Shown: in pieces, positions 1-12,244 of the stretch
Layout: each line of letters starts with the position of its first letter
Numbering within the stretch: the first letter of the stretch is position 1
Assembly: GCA_035578175.1 (NCBI GenBank)
Contig: JAQMRL010000001.1
Span: forward strand, 374,609,220-374,673,219
Direction: 5' to 3'
Source of the DNA: Catonia carolina
Taxonomy: Eukaryota > Arthropoda > Insecta > Hemiptera > Achilidae
DNA: 64,000 nt
Program-made: the position numbers and the translations under genes
The notes under the pieces: model-generated
Database searches by the model: none
What the model was told of the DNA's origin: nothing
The model's input: only the letters and a program-made list of their open reading frames with translations

Positions 1-43
1 CAATACTTTCCTTCCTATATATTCATATAGGCAAGAGAAAGTA
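1..43 (+). mobile_element. HINE-like element copy 1, 3' end only
   Basis: This is the 3' terminal hairpin (CCTATATATTCATATAGG) followed by the terminal repeat GGCAAGAGAAAGT. It is identical in plan to the 3' ends of the other copies in the window. The rest of this copy lies before the window. Confidence 0.75.
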
Positions 44-381
44 AAAAACGTATTTAAATGCGATAAAATTTTCTACGCCCGGATATCAACTGACTTTCAC
101 GTTTAACCCCCTGAAGCCAAAAAATTGTTTTTACAAGCATGTCAAATTGTACGTAACTTAAGTGTGTATTTTATTCATACTGGAGTAAAATACGTAACTT
201 TAAGGGGAGACCGACCGTCCTATCAACACAATGTTATTTTTCTCAACTTTGTGTAGCTACCTTTTTCTAGAGAAGCATTTGAGGTACATCTCTCAATTTT
301 GCACCACCTATTGTAAGGTACTTGATACAAACACCCAAGTAAATTCACTTGCCTAAATTTACATTCAAAATTATTGTTATA

Positions 382-525
382 TCTGGCACTACAACATTTT
401 TATAAAATGACATACTAGAGTGATTTTAGTTCCAGTTATGTATAATAATCCCATTAAAGCACTGCTTAAGTTTCAGGCTTCTTCATACAGTAGTTTTTGA
501 GAAATAGGAACATAACTATCATAAA
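382..525. repeat. Direct repeat flanking HINE copy 2 (left unit)
   Basis: About 130 bases here (GGCACTA, TTTTATAAAATGAC, TCCAGTTATGTA, GTAGTTTTTGA blocks) recur at 1362-1510 in the same order with scattered differences. The HINE lies exactly between the two units. This is either a tandem repeat invaded by the HINE or a duplication involving its insertion. Confidence 0.8.
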
Positions 526-1320
526 TCTGGTGTGAAACACTCACACGACTTTCTCTTGCCAGTGCAAATAATGAATAACCTAATATAATTAGCATAACCT
601 ACTATTAGTAATAAAACATTAGAAATAAACAAAAAACTAACCTCCAAAAATATAACCTAATTTAAATCATGAGTGAAAGACGCAAAATGAAAATCAACCT
701 TAGTTCGGCTTAATAACACGGAAAATCATTTTTTGACGCTAATGTAGGCTCTTTAGAGAAAAATGCTTATATAAAAGTAGTACCTAGATCTTTTAATTTC
801 CTATAAATTTTATTATACTTTTTTGTCGTAAAATGTATGCAAAGGCCGTAATCTTTAAAAAAATATTTCTTTTTAAAGAGAGCACAGCCTCCCCAAGAAT
901 TTCAGCAGACATGGCGCCTACCCTATCTTGTAGAACATAAAAAATTTAGTAAATGAGGCGATTTTTAAAAAAATCGTAGGAGCCGTTTTAGAGAAAATCG
1001 CAAAAAAGTGAAAAATGACACGAATAAACTACTACTTCCTGTTGACCGATTTTGATGAAAATGTTCGTGTCGAATTCTGTAGAAGTATCGAACTTAAGTT
1101 TCAAGTTTCAACTTCGTGCGATGTTCCGTTCTTGAGATATTCTGTTCACATACACACACGCGCGAGCGCACGCACGCACATACACAGACCAATCGCTGAA
1201 AACATGTTTTTTGGGTTCAGGGAGTCTGAAACGTGTAGATCTAGTGAAAACTAGATTTCAAAAAATCAACATAAAAACAATACTTTCCTCCTATATTTTC
1301 ATATAGGCAAGAGAAAGTAA
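526..1320 (+). mobile_element. HINE-like element copy 2 (nearly full)
   Basis: It starts at TCTGGTGTGAAACACTCACAC. The subterminal repeat ACTTTCTCTTGCC (one base different here) lies about 22 bases in. The core holds an ACACAC/GCGC microsatellite (about 1150-1185). It ends with a hairpin and GGCAAGAGAAAGT. Asymmetric inverted repeats, a 3' hairpin and a core microsatellite are the plan of Helentron-derived HINE/DINE-1 elements. A 79-codon frame at 1015 is inside the repeat and is not a gene. Confidence 0.7.
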
Positions 1321-1361
1321 AAATGTTAATATTAACTTTAAATTTTATAAAATGTTCTATC

Positions 1362-1510
1362 AGGCACTATAACATTTTAGCACTAACATTTTTATAAAAT
1401 GACGTACTACTGATTTTAGTTCCAGTTATGTACAATAATCCCACTAAAGCACTGCTAAAGTTTCAGTCTCCTACATACAGTAGTTTTTGAAAAAAAGAAC
1501 ATAAGTATCA
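1362..1510. repeat. Direct repeat flanking HINE copy 2 (right unit)
   Basis: Second copy of the 382-525 repeat, on the other side of the HINE. Confidence 0.8.
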
Positions 1511-2099
1511 AACACATCAAACTTACGGGAAACAAGATTTGAAGTTAAGGTTGAAAATAATATAGATTAAAATAAATAATAAATAATGTAAAAATAATTA
1601 AATATTAAAATAATATAATAATAAATGATAAATTAATAATAAATCTAAATGCTACCAAATAAATAAATAATATAAAAAGTGCTAAGAGTAGCCTATAAAA
1701 CAAAATCAGAGAAAGAAAATTAAAATCCGCTGATCGGCCAAGTATATGATTAATTTTATAAATTGAATAAAAATATTCCTATTCGTCATAGAACTCGACT
1801 GTAAAATGGACAACAAGAGCCAGTGTCATTTTAGGAGCGTTTTATTAAAGAATATAATCTGTTTGTTCAGAGCTGCTTACCGAAATGTCTACTGTTTCAT
1901 TTGATTTAATATAATTCAATTTTGTACAGAATAAAAGATACGAGGATACTCGTATATCTACGTCATTTTGATAGTACCCTTGGAGTTCTTGGTGTTCCTT
2001 TAAGAGAAAACCGTACACCCAAAACTCATATTTTTAGAAGATAAATGAGATGTTTGTGTGTATACTTGAATGAGACGTATCAGGAACGTTGGTAAGTAG

Positions 2100-2300
2100 C
2101 AGGGAGTAGGTCAACGTTTATCAGACAGCCAGCATCGACCGTAAACGACAACCTGTGTGACCCGGCGGTGAGTTATGACGTTGCCGACGAGCGACGACCA
2201 GGACGTAAAAAGTAAAACACGTAGTAGTCTACGTACGAAAGGAAGAAAATGCGACAACTGTGCGTGACGCTTGGCCGGGATCCTACCTAACTTAACCTCT
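2100..2300. promoter_or_regulatory. CpG-rich island-like segment, possible promoter/5' UTR
   Basis: About 18 CpG dinucleotides lie within ~155 bases (2130-2285) in otherwise AT-rich DNA. There are splice-donor-like GGTAAGTAG (about 2090) and GGTGAGTTA (about 2168) sequences nearby. No open frame or known exon is visible and no repeat relative was found in the window. It could be a first exon or promoter of an unseen gene, or a GC-rich transposon remnant. Confidence 0.25.
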
Positions 2301-3213
2301 CACCCCCACATAGCCTAGTACTTCTTTCACTCTTTTCTCCCATATACGGTTAACGAGAAAACGAAGGAAAAATAAGAAACCACCGTCGAGTTTTCTTGGT
2401 GTTTAAGACTGGGACGGAGTAGCAGTTGATTTCTTCTTGCACGCACATACTCACACAACACAAGTTCAAGTTAAATGCACGCTCGACCGATATATCATTC
2501 AACTTTTAACCGCACGACAAATAGATTACCTAATAGGTCTATTAATCTTCAAACGAATCGGCAAAGATAAAGCCAAAGCTAAGAGAAATTTATCACAATC
2601 GACCATGTAATTAAAAGTTTGTGAGTTCAGATTTCATTCTTCCTTGAAAAATTTATCGTTGAATTACATAAATAACAGAGAAAGTAAGAAAAAATTTCAA
2701 ATGAGGAAGAATTTATCAAAACTTGAAGTATAATCTGACAAGCTTCATCTAATACGAAAATAAAAACTATTTGAGTATAATTTTCTAGAAAATTATACCA
2801 CTTCGGTTTTCTTATAATTCTCAAACAACACAATTTCCTTGCTTGCCACGAAGACTGCATAGCTAACTTTACACGAACACTCAATTACACTTTTCGATGC
2901 AAACTGAATAAACTCTTACATCTAAAGGAAAACAAATATTTAGAAATAACGAATACTGCTTTTTATGAGTACAGAAATAAGTTAACTGAAGGAAATGAAT
3001 ATTACTTAAATCACACTTAAATTCACAATATATTAATTTCATAAATAAAGTTGCTCAACCAAGCATATAATAAGAAATAATGCTTCTAAAGCATGTTGCT
3101 ATAGTATTCGTAAAATCAAAAGACGGGTGAGCGCATGGTTAAATGATTCAGGCTGCCTCAGCCTGACGTAACATTACATAGTTTTCTGCTTTTTACTTTC
3201 TTGGAGTACTTTT

Positions 3214-4244
3214 GCCCATAACACGCAGGGGGAGTGTTAAATTATTTGCTCTCAATCAGCTAATTCCAGGACTACAAAAAAATAGTTTTGTTACTCATCA
3301 TTATGGTTAGCCAATTATATGACTGAAGAATTTATGAATAGAAGAGGTAGAAGTGGAAAAGTCACTATAGTTGATTTCACGTTCAGAATGCAGTATGGAA
3401 TATCCATAAGCAATGTATTTATTATGGGAGTTTGAGCGCTACTACACTAAGTAAAAATATCGACACCGCGCCACAACACGCTCTCATTTACAAACTCCTA
3501 TTGAATGACGTAATACGATAACCTATTTGTGTCATTTTAAAGATGAGGTACCGACAATTATTATAGCAATGGAATTGTTTATCAATTTTATTGTCTTTTT
3601 TAATTATATTAACGTAAAGAATAGTTTATGTTTAAATCTTCTTTGAATAACAGTAGTTAGTATCTCGGAAAGGTGTTAAATGGTAATAAAACTCCTCTGG
3701 CCCGACAATGAGGGTGACGAAGAGAGAGACGTCATACCGCTTTCTCTTATAAGTACCAACGGTCTCTTATCTAAATATCAGAGTATAATAATAACATTTA
3801 CTGTGTAATAAAATATTATTCATTAGGAAGCGAAAGTATTTTTTCAGAATTTCTTGATTAAAAATGAGCTTGTTAGAGCGTGGTGAGCGGAACTTTAAAG
3901 CCCGTGTTTTTCGGATGGTGTAGGTGGAAAAGTTATTGTATTGGATGTTCCTGATAACACAACGGGTTCTCATAAGAGTTGTACTGCATTCTGAACATGA
4001 AATAGAGTATAGTCAGAGTTATCTCCTCTGAGAGTAATGACTATCGTGGTACAGCCAGACCCTTCGGTGAATGAAGGGAAGGTGTCATTTGCAAGGTCGA
4101 AAGTAGATATTTTTCAGACAGCCTGGCATGCTGATAAGCATACTTTTCCACTGAGGAAGGCAAGGTAAACCACCTCACTCCTCGTTTTACTTAGTAAAGC
4201 CTTTAGCAGTTCAAACCAGCCTTTTAGCAGATGACCTAAACAAC
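3214..4244 (+). mobile_element. S400 retroposon copy a, split by a MITE
   Basis: The 5' part is 3214-3371 (starts GCCCATAACA, then AGAAGAGGTAGA). The 3' part is 4006-4244, through CTCACTCCTCGTTTTACTT and ending GATGACCTAAACAAC. Both align to the S400 family consensus seen in about eleven other places. The two halves are separated by a TIR element at 3372-4005. Confidence 0.8.
3372..4005. mobile_element. MITE with ~20 bp TIRs and 8 bp TSD
   Basis: The ends are inverted repeats: ATTTCACGTTCAGAATGCAGTA-like on the left and TACTGCATTCTGAACATGAA on the right. The flanking duplication is ACTATAGT (3364-3371) versus AGTATAGT (4006-4013), one mismatch. The insertion cuts S400 copy a exactly in its GACACTAGTCAGAG segment. 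No transposase is encoded. An 8 bp TSD fits hAT-like or Merlin-like elements, but the TIR is not decisive. Confidence 0.75.
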
Positions 4245-5630
4245 GTAGTACTTGTTTGTCATTGGTAACAAAAACAATACTTGCTTCCTCAAATTAAATT
4301 TCGCTTCGCAATGTTTTATGAATTTATAAAGCGCTTAAAATGGTCATCCGCCTATTTACATTACAAAGACCTCAGATTAATTAATAGCCTCTGAAGGATA
4401 CGTTAAATACACGCGTCTATTACTTTTCCCCATATTTTTCAGTCTACAATTACTTTTAGGTTTCTTCTTAAGACTACGCACGCCGAATTAAAATAGTCCA
4501 GCTCTTTGGGAATATAAAGAAACAATATTTATTACCGTAGAGTAGTTACCCCTTTCAATCTTTCAAAAGCATGCGGTTAAAATTCAAGTACTTTTTACCT
4601 AGTCATTAAGGAATACGTGTAGCTATTCGGGAAGGTATACAATACGCCTATTGTTTCAGAGAGGTCACCGGATGTTTTTCTCCTATATTCTAGATATATA
4701 AATACATTAGTTTTTTTGTTGAACCCCTAAGAAACAAACGTGCTGAATTTCTATTATCTAGGTGATCAGAAAATTACAAAGTTATTGAAGAGTGGCTCAG
4801 AGACGCCATTCGCATTTAAATACAAATACATTAGGTGCACTTTATAGGCATACAGAAAGATAAAGAACTACGGTTGCTTGTAGAAACAAATGGACTGACA
4901 AACACGCCTTTTTGTACCATTCTAAAAATACAGATTGCAAAGTAACCGTATCTTAATTGATGCAAAATTTCAATTTCGTACATAAATCATTACATAAAAG
5001 TGTCAAACCAAAATTAATTAATCAATCATACAATAAATTACATATATTTAATTTATATAATTGTCGTATTTTGTTATTACTATTATTATTATTTAATTAA
5101 TGATGGGTTTTTTTATTAAGTAATTAATAATAATATTAAACAATGTTCATACATAATAACACTGTAATTTATTTCAAAGTTTCGATCAGTTTTCAGAATT
5201 TTGGCTAGTTTAAAAAATACTGTATGTCAAAAACATGTAACATTTATTATTAGTTAATTATAATAGCAATAATATTAATAATTATTATTATAATGGCGTA
5301 GATGAATATTCAGTTATAAAATAAATGCACAAGTGTTGGTGTTTTTGATGTAAAAATCAAGTTACGTAACCTTGAATACGAACCTCGTGAGAATAGCAAT
5401 TTTTTTAACTTCTATTTATTACCTAAAACTATATTTTGAAAACGTCCTAATTTGTTCGCTGTTATTCCTGACTTGTCTTTCTCTAGAACTTGAACTGAGA
5501 TGTCGATATTAATGAGTTCATGCCTGGATGTTAGTTGATCATCTTACAAGATAATCACATAACCGGTGTTACCTAACTTCTTACAGAGGCTGTTAACCGA
5601 TACTTTGCTGAGAAAAAAAATGTAAAACCT
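4245..5630. other. AT-rich stretch without recognised features
   Basis: No open frame, repeat relative or motif that I could support. It contains simple TTATTA/AATAAT tracts around 5080-5300. Confidence 0.5.
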
Positions 5631-5633
5631 TAC

Positions 5634-5770
5634 TTGAATTTATTTTGTTTTTTTTTTGTTTATTTTAAGTCGCATCAACGACCTGAATTTTGGTCATTAG
5701 CGACAGCTTTACGTTAAGAAACAGTGAGTTTTAACGCGTAATAACTTTCCAGACCCTGATCAGGAAGCGG
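5634..5770 (-). mobile_element. tRNA-derived SINE family 2, degenerate
   Basis: It has the AAGTCGCATCAACGACCT block and GGTCATTAGCGACAG, then a decayed B-box region near 5755. These match the better copies at 7133-7312 and 42053-42215. The tRNA-like head is on the right, so it is on the minus strand. Confidence 0.5.
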
Positions 5771-7132
5771 GTTTTGATTTGACAGTCTTTTCTGCTATAT
5801 CCATGAAAACTATAGGAGTTTCATTCAGTTCTCAGCTCTGCTATAAAGTTATATGAAACGAAGTAGCCGGTTAACACCCTTAACCAACGTAATTTTTTTT
5901 AGAGTCAAATTGAAGTTAATAAATTAAGCTCAAAATATATGAGTATTTTTGTTTTTTTATGTACCTCTAAACTTGAATTCTTTTAAAGGCAATCCTTTAA
6001 ATCTTACAATTACTTTGTACAATTGTACAATTACATTGTACCATTTACTTTGCCCTGTTTCAGTCAATATTACAATATGTAGTTATAGTTCCACTTGAGT
6101 AGTTTTGTTTATTTATGTACACATCATACAAAGATACAAGCAGCGATCAAATTTGGCGGTTATCGATAGCGTATAAATAAAATTTAATAAAAAATTAAAA
6201 GATATTTGACTCAATTTACTCCTATTGAAGTCGCTGACCATTAGAAATTTTGTTATATATTTAATTTTTTAAATTCCATTTACATGCAGATAAGGTTAAA
6301 AAGTTTCACGAGATGTTTTACTAGTACAATCCAACATTTGAAGTTGATTTAACAAAACAATGAATATTCTACAGTTATTTACGGTCACAGAATGAATGTT
6401 CATAACTGAAGGAAATTGAAAACTGGCGTTGTATCCTTATGATTTCCGTTTGCAGCCATAAAATTATTGGGTAATAATTTCCCCAAACAACTGACCATTA
6501 TTCGAAAAACTAATACACAACAGTTATACCTGGTATAAAGTCATAACACACTGGCTGTATAATAAATTCCATTATTTTCATTAATTTTCAATTTTATTCC
6601 AATGATTAAAATCAACGTACAATAATGATGTTCTACTTTCATTTAGTTTATGAACAATGTTGAATGGATGTAATAAAGTTTTCATCATATAATCGGAATT
6701 CAGTTTCGCAAAATTGTTTAACCTGTAATGTAAAATGTTATGACATACGATTGAAAACGTTGACCACAGACATTTTAGGTTACATTACCCCTAAAGAGGA
6801 GGTACTACACATACGAACACCTTCAAAATACCAGGTTAACAAATCTGAAACAAGCTAGCAATTATTTTATTAAGAAAGTATGGGATAAATTCGTACACCT
6901 GTATTTATATTTCTCATATTGTTTTAAAAATAGAAGGCCGCAAACCGTACTGATATTCCAGCTAATCTTTAATTTAATTTTCCATATCTGACTTCTTCTT
7001 GAGCAATTTTTATCCTTTCTATAAAACTACAGCAAATTTCTTTTTGGTTATTTACAGGAAAGCGAAATCACCCATATACTAATCACATATAACAAAACTT
7101 AGCATTAGAAAACAGAATTGATTATAGAACTT
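5771..7132. other. AT-rich stretch without recognised features
   Basis: Nothing supportable. A 64-codon frame at 6664 has no recognisable motif and no splice context. Confidence 0.5.
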
Positions 7133-7312
7133 TTAATTTCTTTATTGTTTTTAAGTTATTTCCCGTCGCATCAATAGCTAGGTCATTAACAAAAGTGTTC
7201 TAGATTAAGGAACGGAGAGTCGTAACGTGTAGTAATTTGCAAGGCCCTAGCCGGGAACAAAACCCGGGACTACTGTTCGTAAGTTATCACGCTAACCACT
7301 AAGCCAAGACGG
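7133..7312 (-). mobile_element. tRNA-derived SINE family 2
   Basis: On the minus strand it begins with a tRNA-like head: A-box TGGCTTAGTGGTTAGCG and B-box-like GGGTTTTGTTCCCGG ending CTAGGGCC. The tail runs through the AGCTATTGATGCGAC region to an A-rich end. This is a pol III SINE, not a functional tRNA gene, because the acceptor stem and arms do not pair properly. Confidence 0.7.
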
Positions 7313-9294
7313 TCTCAATTTTAATTATGGTTTTTGAAATATATTGAATTGTAAGCCATTATTTTATAATAAACATATTTTGATGCGGTATTTACATTAA
7401 CATACAAATAGAACTAAGCAAGCATCAAACCAAAAACTAAATTTACAAAATAGTAGATTTGCAATTATCTTCATTTTCTTGGAATTTTAGATTTGTGGAC
7501 TTTTTGTGTTTAATGTCCTCGCTTACATTTGAAAATTTAGAACTATCTAAACTAATACCTTGTAGTAATTTTGTTTAATGCAACAAATACAGCACAAAAA
7601 TAATCAAAATTGCTGTAATTAGGCACGAGTACAAAATATAATAACACAAATACATATTTTTTTTCTTTATATAGCCTATAATTCTAATTATTATAAACAT
7701 TGGTAAATCCAACAAATATAATCCTCAGGAGTACTAATTTTAAAAAAAATAGACTTCATCTCATTAAATAGTACGTTTTATCTTTTAAGTAAAATGTCTA
7801 ATTGCCTCTTAAAATCTTACGCAAGTTAGTAACACGTTTTTTTTTGCTAACTGCTTTTAGTGATTAAAACAAAGTTATTGTTATTTTCATGTATACTTTT
7901 ACTGAACATTTTACCAAAAGGGCTTTAAGTTTGATATTTTTTCAAACAGGAACAGATTGTTCCGACATATTTTCCTATGAATACCAATTACCAGTTATTT
8001 AGTTAGATTAGTGGTCATCAAAAGCAGTAACTGAGGGAAATTCATGAAATTTGTTACAGCCGCTTTTTAAGAAAATAAATTTTTGTACATTTGTGTTTGC
8101 AAAACGTCCTTAATTGAAAAATACATGATTCATTCAAAAAAAACCCCTCAGTGATAGGTTAGGAAAATCTTAGCTTCCACGTTTCAGTCAAATCGTGAAG
8201 ATAATTTTGGCACCACAACGATTATAAGTACAAACCCACATATACATATTATTTTTTTAAAAATTCGCTTAAACGAAGTCATGAAAATGAAATAATCAAA
8301 ATATTTCCCGTTTTTACTACATAACATAGATGACGCATGAGAAAATAAAAAGTCGTTGAATAACAGAAATTACTCCGGAAAATCAGGTCATTACTTACAA
8401 GTTTTTGAATTAAATTTCCTTTAGAAAAATATTTATATTTTAAAAAATACAATTTTAAAACTCAACAACTGTAAATTTTAAGATTTATTGCAGCGTGAAA
8501 AATAAACGTAATATACGAGCACCACATAAAAGCAATTGGTGTTAAACTGGAAACTAAAATAAACAATTTCCTTGAAAGCTCTTTCATCATTTTCACAAAT
8601 AATTGCAAAAAAATACTACGTAAAAAACTTAAGTAAAGAAAACGAACAGTAAAAAAGGAGCAATAATATGAATCACTGGCGAACGATAATTAAAATGAAA
8701 TCCCAGCTACATGGATTGTAAAATAAATTAATTGTACACACATACGGATCGATGGACGTGAAATCCAATGGGAGGAAAAGTAATACCGACACGTATAATA
8801 GTAATTAAACAAATCGTTTAATTTTATCAACCACCGTAAATTCATAATTAAAATATTAATTATAAAATAATTACCTGATATATGTAGCAACTAATTTAAC
8901 GATATTATCTTTGTAATATTTGTAACAGTGATCATTTCATTTACATAACAAATTAGATAATTACAGAAAATTATTCAGGATAACTTTATGAATGATAATT
9001 CCAAATATTACAAAAACTAGATTATGGTTACCATAATTTAAGATTAAATTGAGTTATAAATAGCATTATTCTAATAACCATAAATGTATTGTTATGTACG
9101 TACAAATAGGATTAAATCTGTACAATTATAATAAGGTACAGACAGGATAATATAAAATAAGTACACCGGATAGTTGGTTCATTAGTTTTGTTCACTTTTA
9201 TATTATGATTTGAAGCGAGGCGCATCCGTTACCACAGGCTAGATCTAAAGAGGGATGTAACTAATTAAATGTATTTGTATTTTATTGGTAAAAA
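7313..9294. other. AT-rich stretch without recognised features
   Basis: No supportable gene or repeat boundary. Short frames here lack motifs. Confidence 0.5.
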
Positions 9295-9465
9295 TCTGGT
9301 GTGAAACACTCACACGACTTTCTCTTGACAATGCAAACAATGAAAAATCTAACCTAACATTAGAAATAAACAAAAAATCTAACCTCAAAAAACATAACCT
9401 AATTTTAACATGTGTGTCACCAGATGGCGACATTAAATGGCGAGTTAAAACCTTTAATTTTTGGT

Positions 9466-9481
9466 GGCCCTGAAAAAGGCC
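9466..9481 (-). terminator. Histone-type 3' stem-loop in LTR1
   Basis: Minus-strand GGCCTTTTTCAGGGCC forms a 6 bp stem (one G-U pair) with a TTTC loop. It is followed immediately by ACCAAAA. This matches the metazoan replication-dependent histone mRNA stem-loop (GGYYYT-TTTC-ARRRCC then ACCCA). It lies ~50 bases from the LTR 3' end. Confidence 0.6.
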
Positions 9482-9873
9482 GTTTAAGCGGTGATCGTCT
9501 TGGAGAAGCGTCGGGTAGTCGTCGTGGCGGTCGAGAAGCTGGGCGACACGGCGTGTCGTCGTCCAGCGGAGACTTCATCTTCTTCCTTTGCAGTAGTGCG
9601 TCGATGGCTACTTCGTCGGATCCGGTGGGCGTAAGGCTTGGTTGAGGGACCGCTGTGGGCACCGCTCGCGGCAGCGGGCGATGACTGTTCGGTCGACGGC
9701 TTACGCTGTTGGGTCGGCGAACGGAAGAATCATCTTCTCTCTGCGGGGTCGTCGATGAGCCTTCCCTGGAGTCCGGTAGCCATGTGCCGATGGTGAACGC
9801 CTTGTCTACTGTCTGGATCGGAATTAAATCTCCTGTATGGATTGGAATTGAATCTCCCTGTTGAGTGTAGTGC

Positions 9874-9882
9874 TCTTTATAT
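9874..9882 (-). promoter_or_regulatory. TATA box of LTR1
   Basis: TATATAAAG on the minus strand, followed about 25-30 bases later by an initiator-like ACACTCAACAG. It lies about 190 bases from the LTR 5' end, as expected at a U3/R boundary. Confidence 0.6.
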
Positions 9883-10435
9883 AGTTGCCGAGAGCACTGT
9901 GGTAGAAGGCGGTTACTGGCTCGGCCTTGATGACAAAGGCCTCTGTCGATACGCACACAAGCCTACCGCCCCTTTTGGAACTACTGTCGGCTCCCTCTGT
10001 CACTACGTCAGAAGCTTTGAAGTCGGCAGCACAGTAATACGTAATCAAAGGGGACGACGGTGACAAGTGAATGACGCAAAACGAAAACCAACCTTAGTTC
10101 GGCTTAATAATACGGAAAATAATTTTTTGACACTAAACTAGGCTCTGCAGTGAAAAAAATTGAAATTACAGTTGTAGATCTTTTAATTTTCTATAAATTT
10201 TATTACATACATTTTGTCGTAAAATCGATACTACGGACGAAATCTTAAAAAATCAATTATTTTTACAAATTTTCATGAAAAAAAACCTAGAAAATCATTA
10301 ATTACCGCTAAACTAAGCGTTATACAAGAAATGTTCGAAATATAATTTGCCGATTTTTAAATTGTCTACAACTTTATTATATACACTTATGCGCTAAAAT
10401 GTATATTTATTAAGGCTGCATATATTACATAATCT

Positions 10436-10490
10436 AATATAATATATAATATGTATATATATATATATATTCATTTATTTATATACATAT
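10436..10490. repeat. AT/TA microsatellite
   Basis: Runs of TATATA and AATATAATATAT. Confidence 0.85.
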
Positions 10491-10491
10491 A

Positions 10492-10552
10492 TTTTACTTA
10501 GTAAAGCCTCTACAGGTTAAAACCACCCTTTCGGCTGCTGAGCTAAACAAAA
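10492..10552 (+). mobile_element. S400 copy b, 3' fragment
   Basis: TTTTACTTAGTAAAGCCTCT ... TCGGCTGCTGAGCTAAACAA matches only the last ~60 bases of S400. Confidence 0.6.
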
Positions 10553-12019
10553 CAGTGTGAACAGCGTAAGTTGGTTCAACAATCATTAAATGTACTAAGT
10601 CTAATGTAAAATTGAAAGACGCAATTACAGGAAATGCAAGACTAATGTAAAAAGATAAATAGAAGAAAACAAATTATAATATCACTGCTAAAATAAAACA
10701 AAATAAACATGCATTAGAATAATAAGTCACAACACATTAAACAAAAAAGTACTGAAAAAGAACGTTTTGAACACAACGGTTAGTTGTAAACATCACGCAA
10801 CTTTAATACATGTAATAGAAGAAATAAAAACAAGTTTCCTTTTAACAAAAATACAAATAACCGAGGACAAAACGTAGAATACAAAGCAAAACATGGAAAA
10901 AATATAACAGAGATTCAGAATAATTAGAGTTACGACATAAAAGTTCTATTACCATGAAACAAGCAATATAATTTTATTTCTATGATAAAATTTAAGTAAC
11001 GTTAACTACTTTTACAATTTAAAATAAACCAATTTTCAAAATTTTACTTAAGTTTATTCACTTTGTGTCGCATTTGGATTTACAACAGTTACAGGTTTAC
11101 ATGTCAATAATATAGTCAACAATAATTATGGAACGTCTAGAAATTATATACAAAATTTTTAATGCGGGTTTTAACAAAACAAATTGTACATTGTCATTAA
11201 ACTAAGGTTAAGGAAAAGAAATACAAAAGTTCTTAAATTTTTAGGTGTATTTTCGAACTGCGTCGAATTACGTCGAACTGGAACTTTTCAGATATAACTG
11301 ATTTTTAAGCAGTTGTTTAAATAAAATTTAAAATATTGGGTAAATTAATTGATGGACAAACAAATTTTAAATAATATGTTGTAGCATTTTAAATTATTTT
11401 TAACTTTTGTTAAGTTCATCTTTGCGCTAAAATGTATAGTACGGATGTAATTTTGAAAATATTTTGTTTGAACGAGAGTGGAGCTTCAACGAATTTCCCC
11501 AGGGATATTTTATGCTACCTTAATTACCCCATCGGAATAACTAACTATCGGTTTCATAATCATAGACACCCGAGTTTGAACCCTTAATCTCCAAAACTAT
11601 AGGTCGAATTCAACATATTTTACATCAAAATTTAGCTCATTTTACTCTGCGTTGACCTATAATAGTCCTATATTTTTAATGTTGTTTAACAATTGCCATA
11701 CGAGATTGGAAGACAAAAAGACCCAGTTTTTCTGCTACTGCAACAAATTTCATGCGTTTATAGGCTTGCAACTCAATAAATATTCGACCTAAAAGTTTGA
11801 AATTTTAACACAACAAAAGACAATTATATTCTTACAGCGTGTACGAAATTTCAAGTTCGTACGTTATTAAAATTTTGATTTATTAACAACACTCTCAACC
11901 CTTGCTATCTCGGTAACCGCTCGATCGTTCGGCACGGGCAAACTATCGTTTTATCAGCGTAAAAAACTTAGTACAAATATGTTAATAAAATGAAATATTG
12001 ATTGGCCAATATTGTTGTA
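10553..12019. other. AT-rich stretch without recognised features
   Basis: Nothing supportable; no long open frame. Confidence 0.5.
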
Positions 12020-12231
12020 GAATTTTTGAAATTTTGAAGAAAGACTTGGTAATGCGGGGGGGCGCTACTATCCATGTTGCCAGTTTGTATACAAGACATC
12101 CTGTCGGACTGTCTATCTTAATTATTGACAGATTACATTGTCAATTCAGGTAGACAGTCAGATTCAGGCAACATGGATAGTAGCGCCCACCCCTCGCATT
12201 ACAAGTCTTTTTTCTAAATTCCAAAAATTCT
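12020..12231. repeat. Foldback (long hairpin) element
   Basis: The arms GGCGCTACTATCCATGTTGCC and GGCAACATGGATAGTAGCGCC are perfect inverted copies. Pairing extends outward through GAATTTTTG...AAAGACTTG and inward through GACTGTCTA/TAGACAGTC to TTGACA/TGTCAA. Only a short loop remains near 12134-12142. The ~210-base unit would fold almost completely on itself. Confidence 0.8.
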
Positions 12232-12244
12232 CACGGGAAAATTA

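Larger units (their letters stand above)
9415..10065 (-). mobile_element. GC-rich solo LTR (LTR1) inside HINE copy 3
   Basis: On the minus strand it begins TGTCACC and ends GGTGACA (5'-TG...CA-3'). It has a TATA box (TATATAAAG, 9874-9882) and a histone-type stem-loop near the 3' end. The flanks (TGTG on the left, AGTG on the right) give an imperfect 4 bp duplication, and the host HINE sequence is continuous across it. No internal retrotransposon coding remains. The 179-codon Pro/Arg-rich frame (9417-9956, -) begins upstream of the TATA box and covers the LTR, so I do not call it a gene. Confidence 0.75.
9295..10430 (+). mobile_element. HINE-like element copy 3, 3' truncated, split by a solo LTR
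   Basis: It starts TCTGGTGTGAAACACTCACAC. The element resumes after the LTR at 10066 (GTGAATGACGCAAAACG) and continues to about 10430. There it runs into an AT-repeat tract, and the microsatellite and 3' hairpin part are missing. Confidence 0.75.

Noticed and set aside
1015..1254. 79-codon ORF
   Set aside because: It is inside HINE copy 2; equivalent positions in other copies are not conserved as coding.
9417..9956. 179-codon Pro/Arg-rich minus-strand frame (and overlapping frames on the other strand)
   Set aside because: It lies wholly within the solo LTR, begins upstream of the LTR TATA box, has no domain and overlaps open frames on the other strand. High GC explains it.
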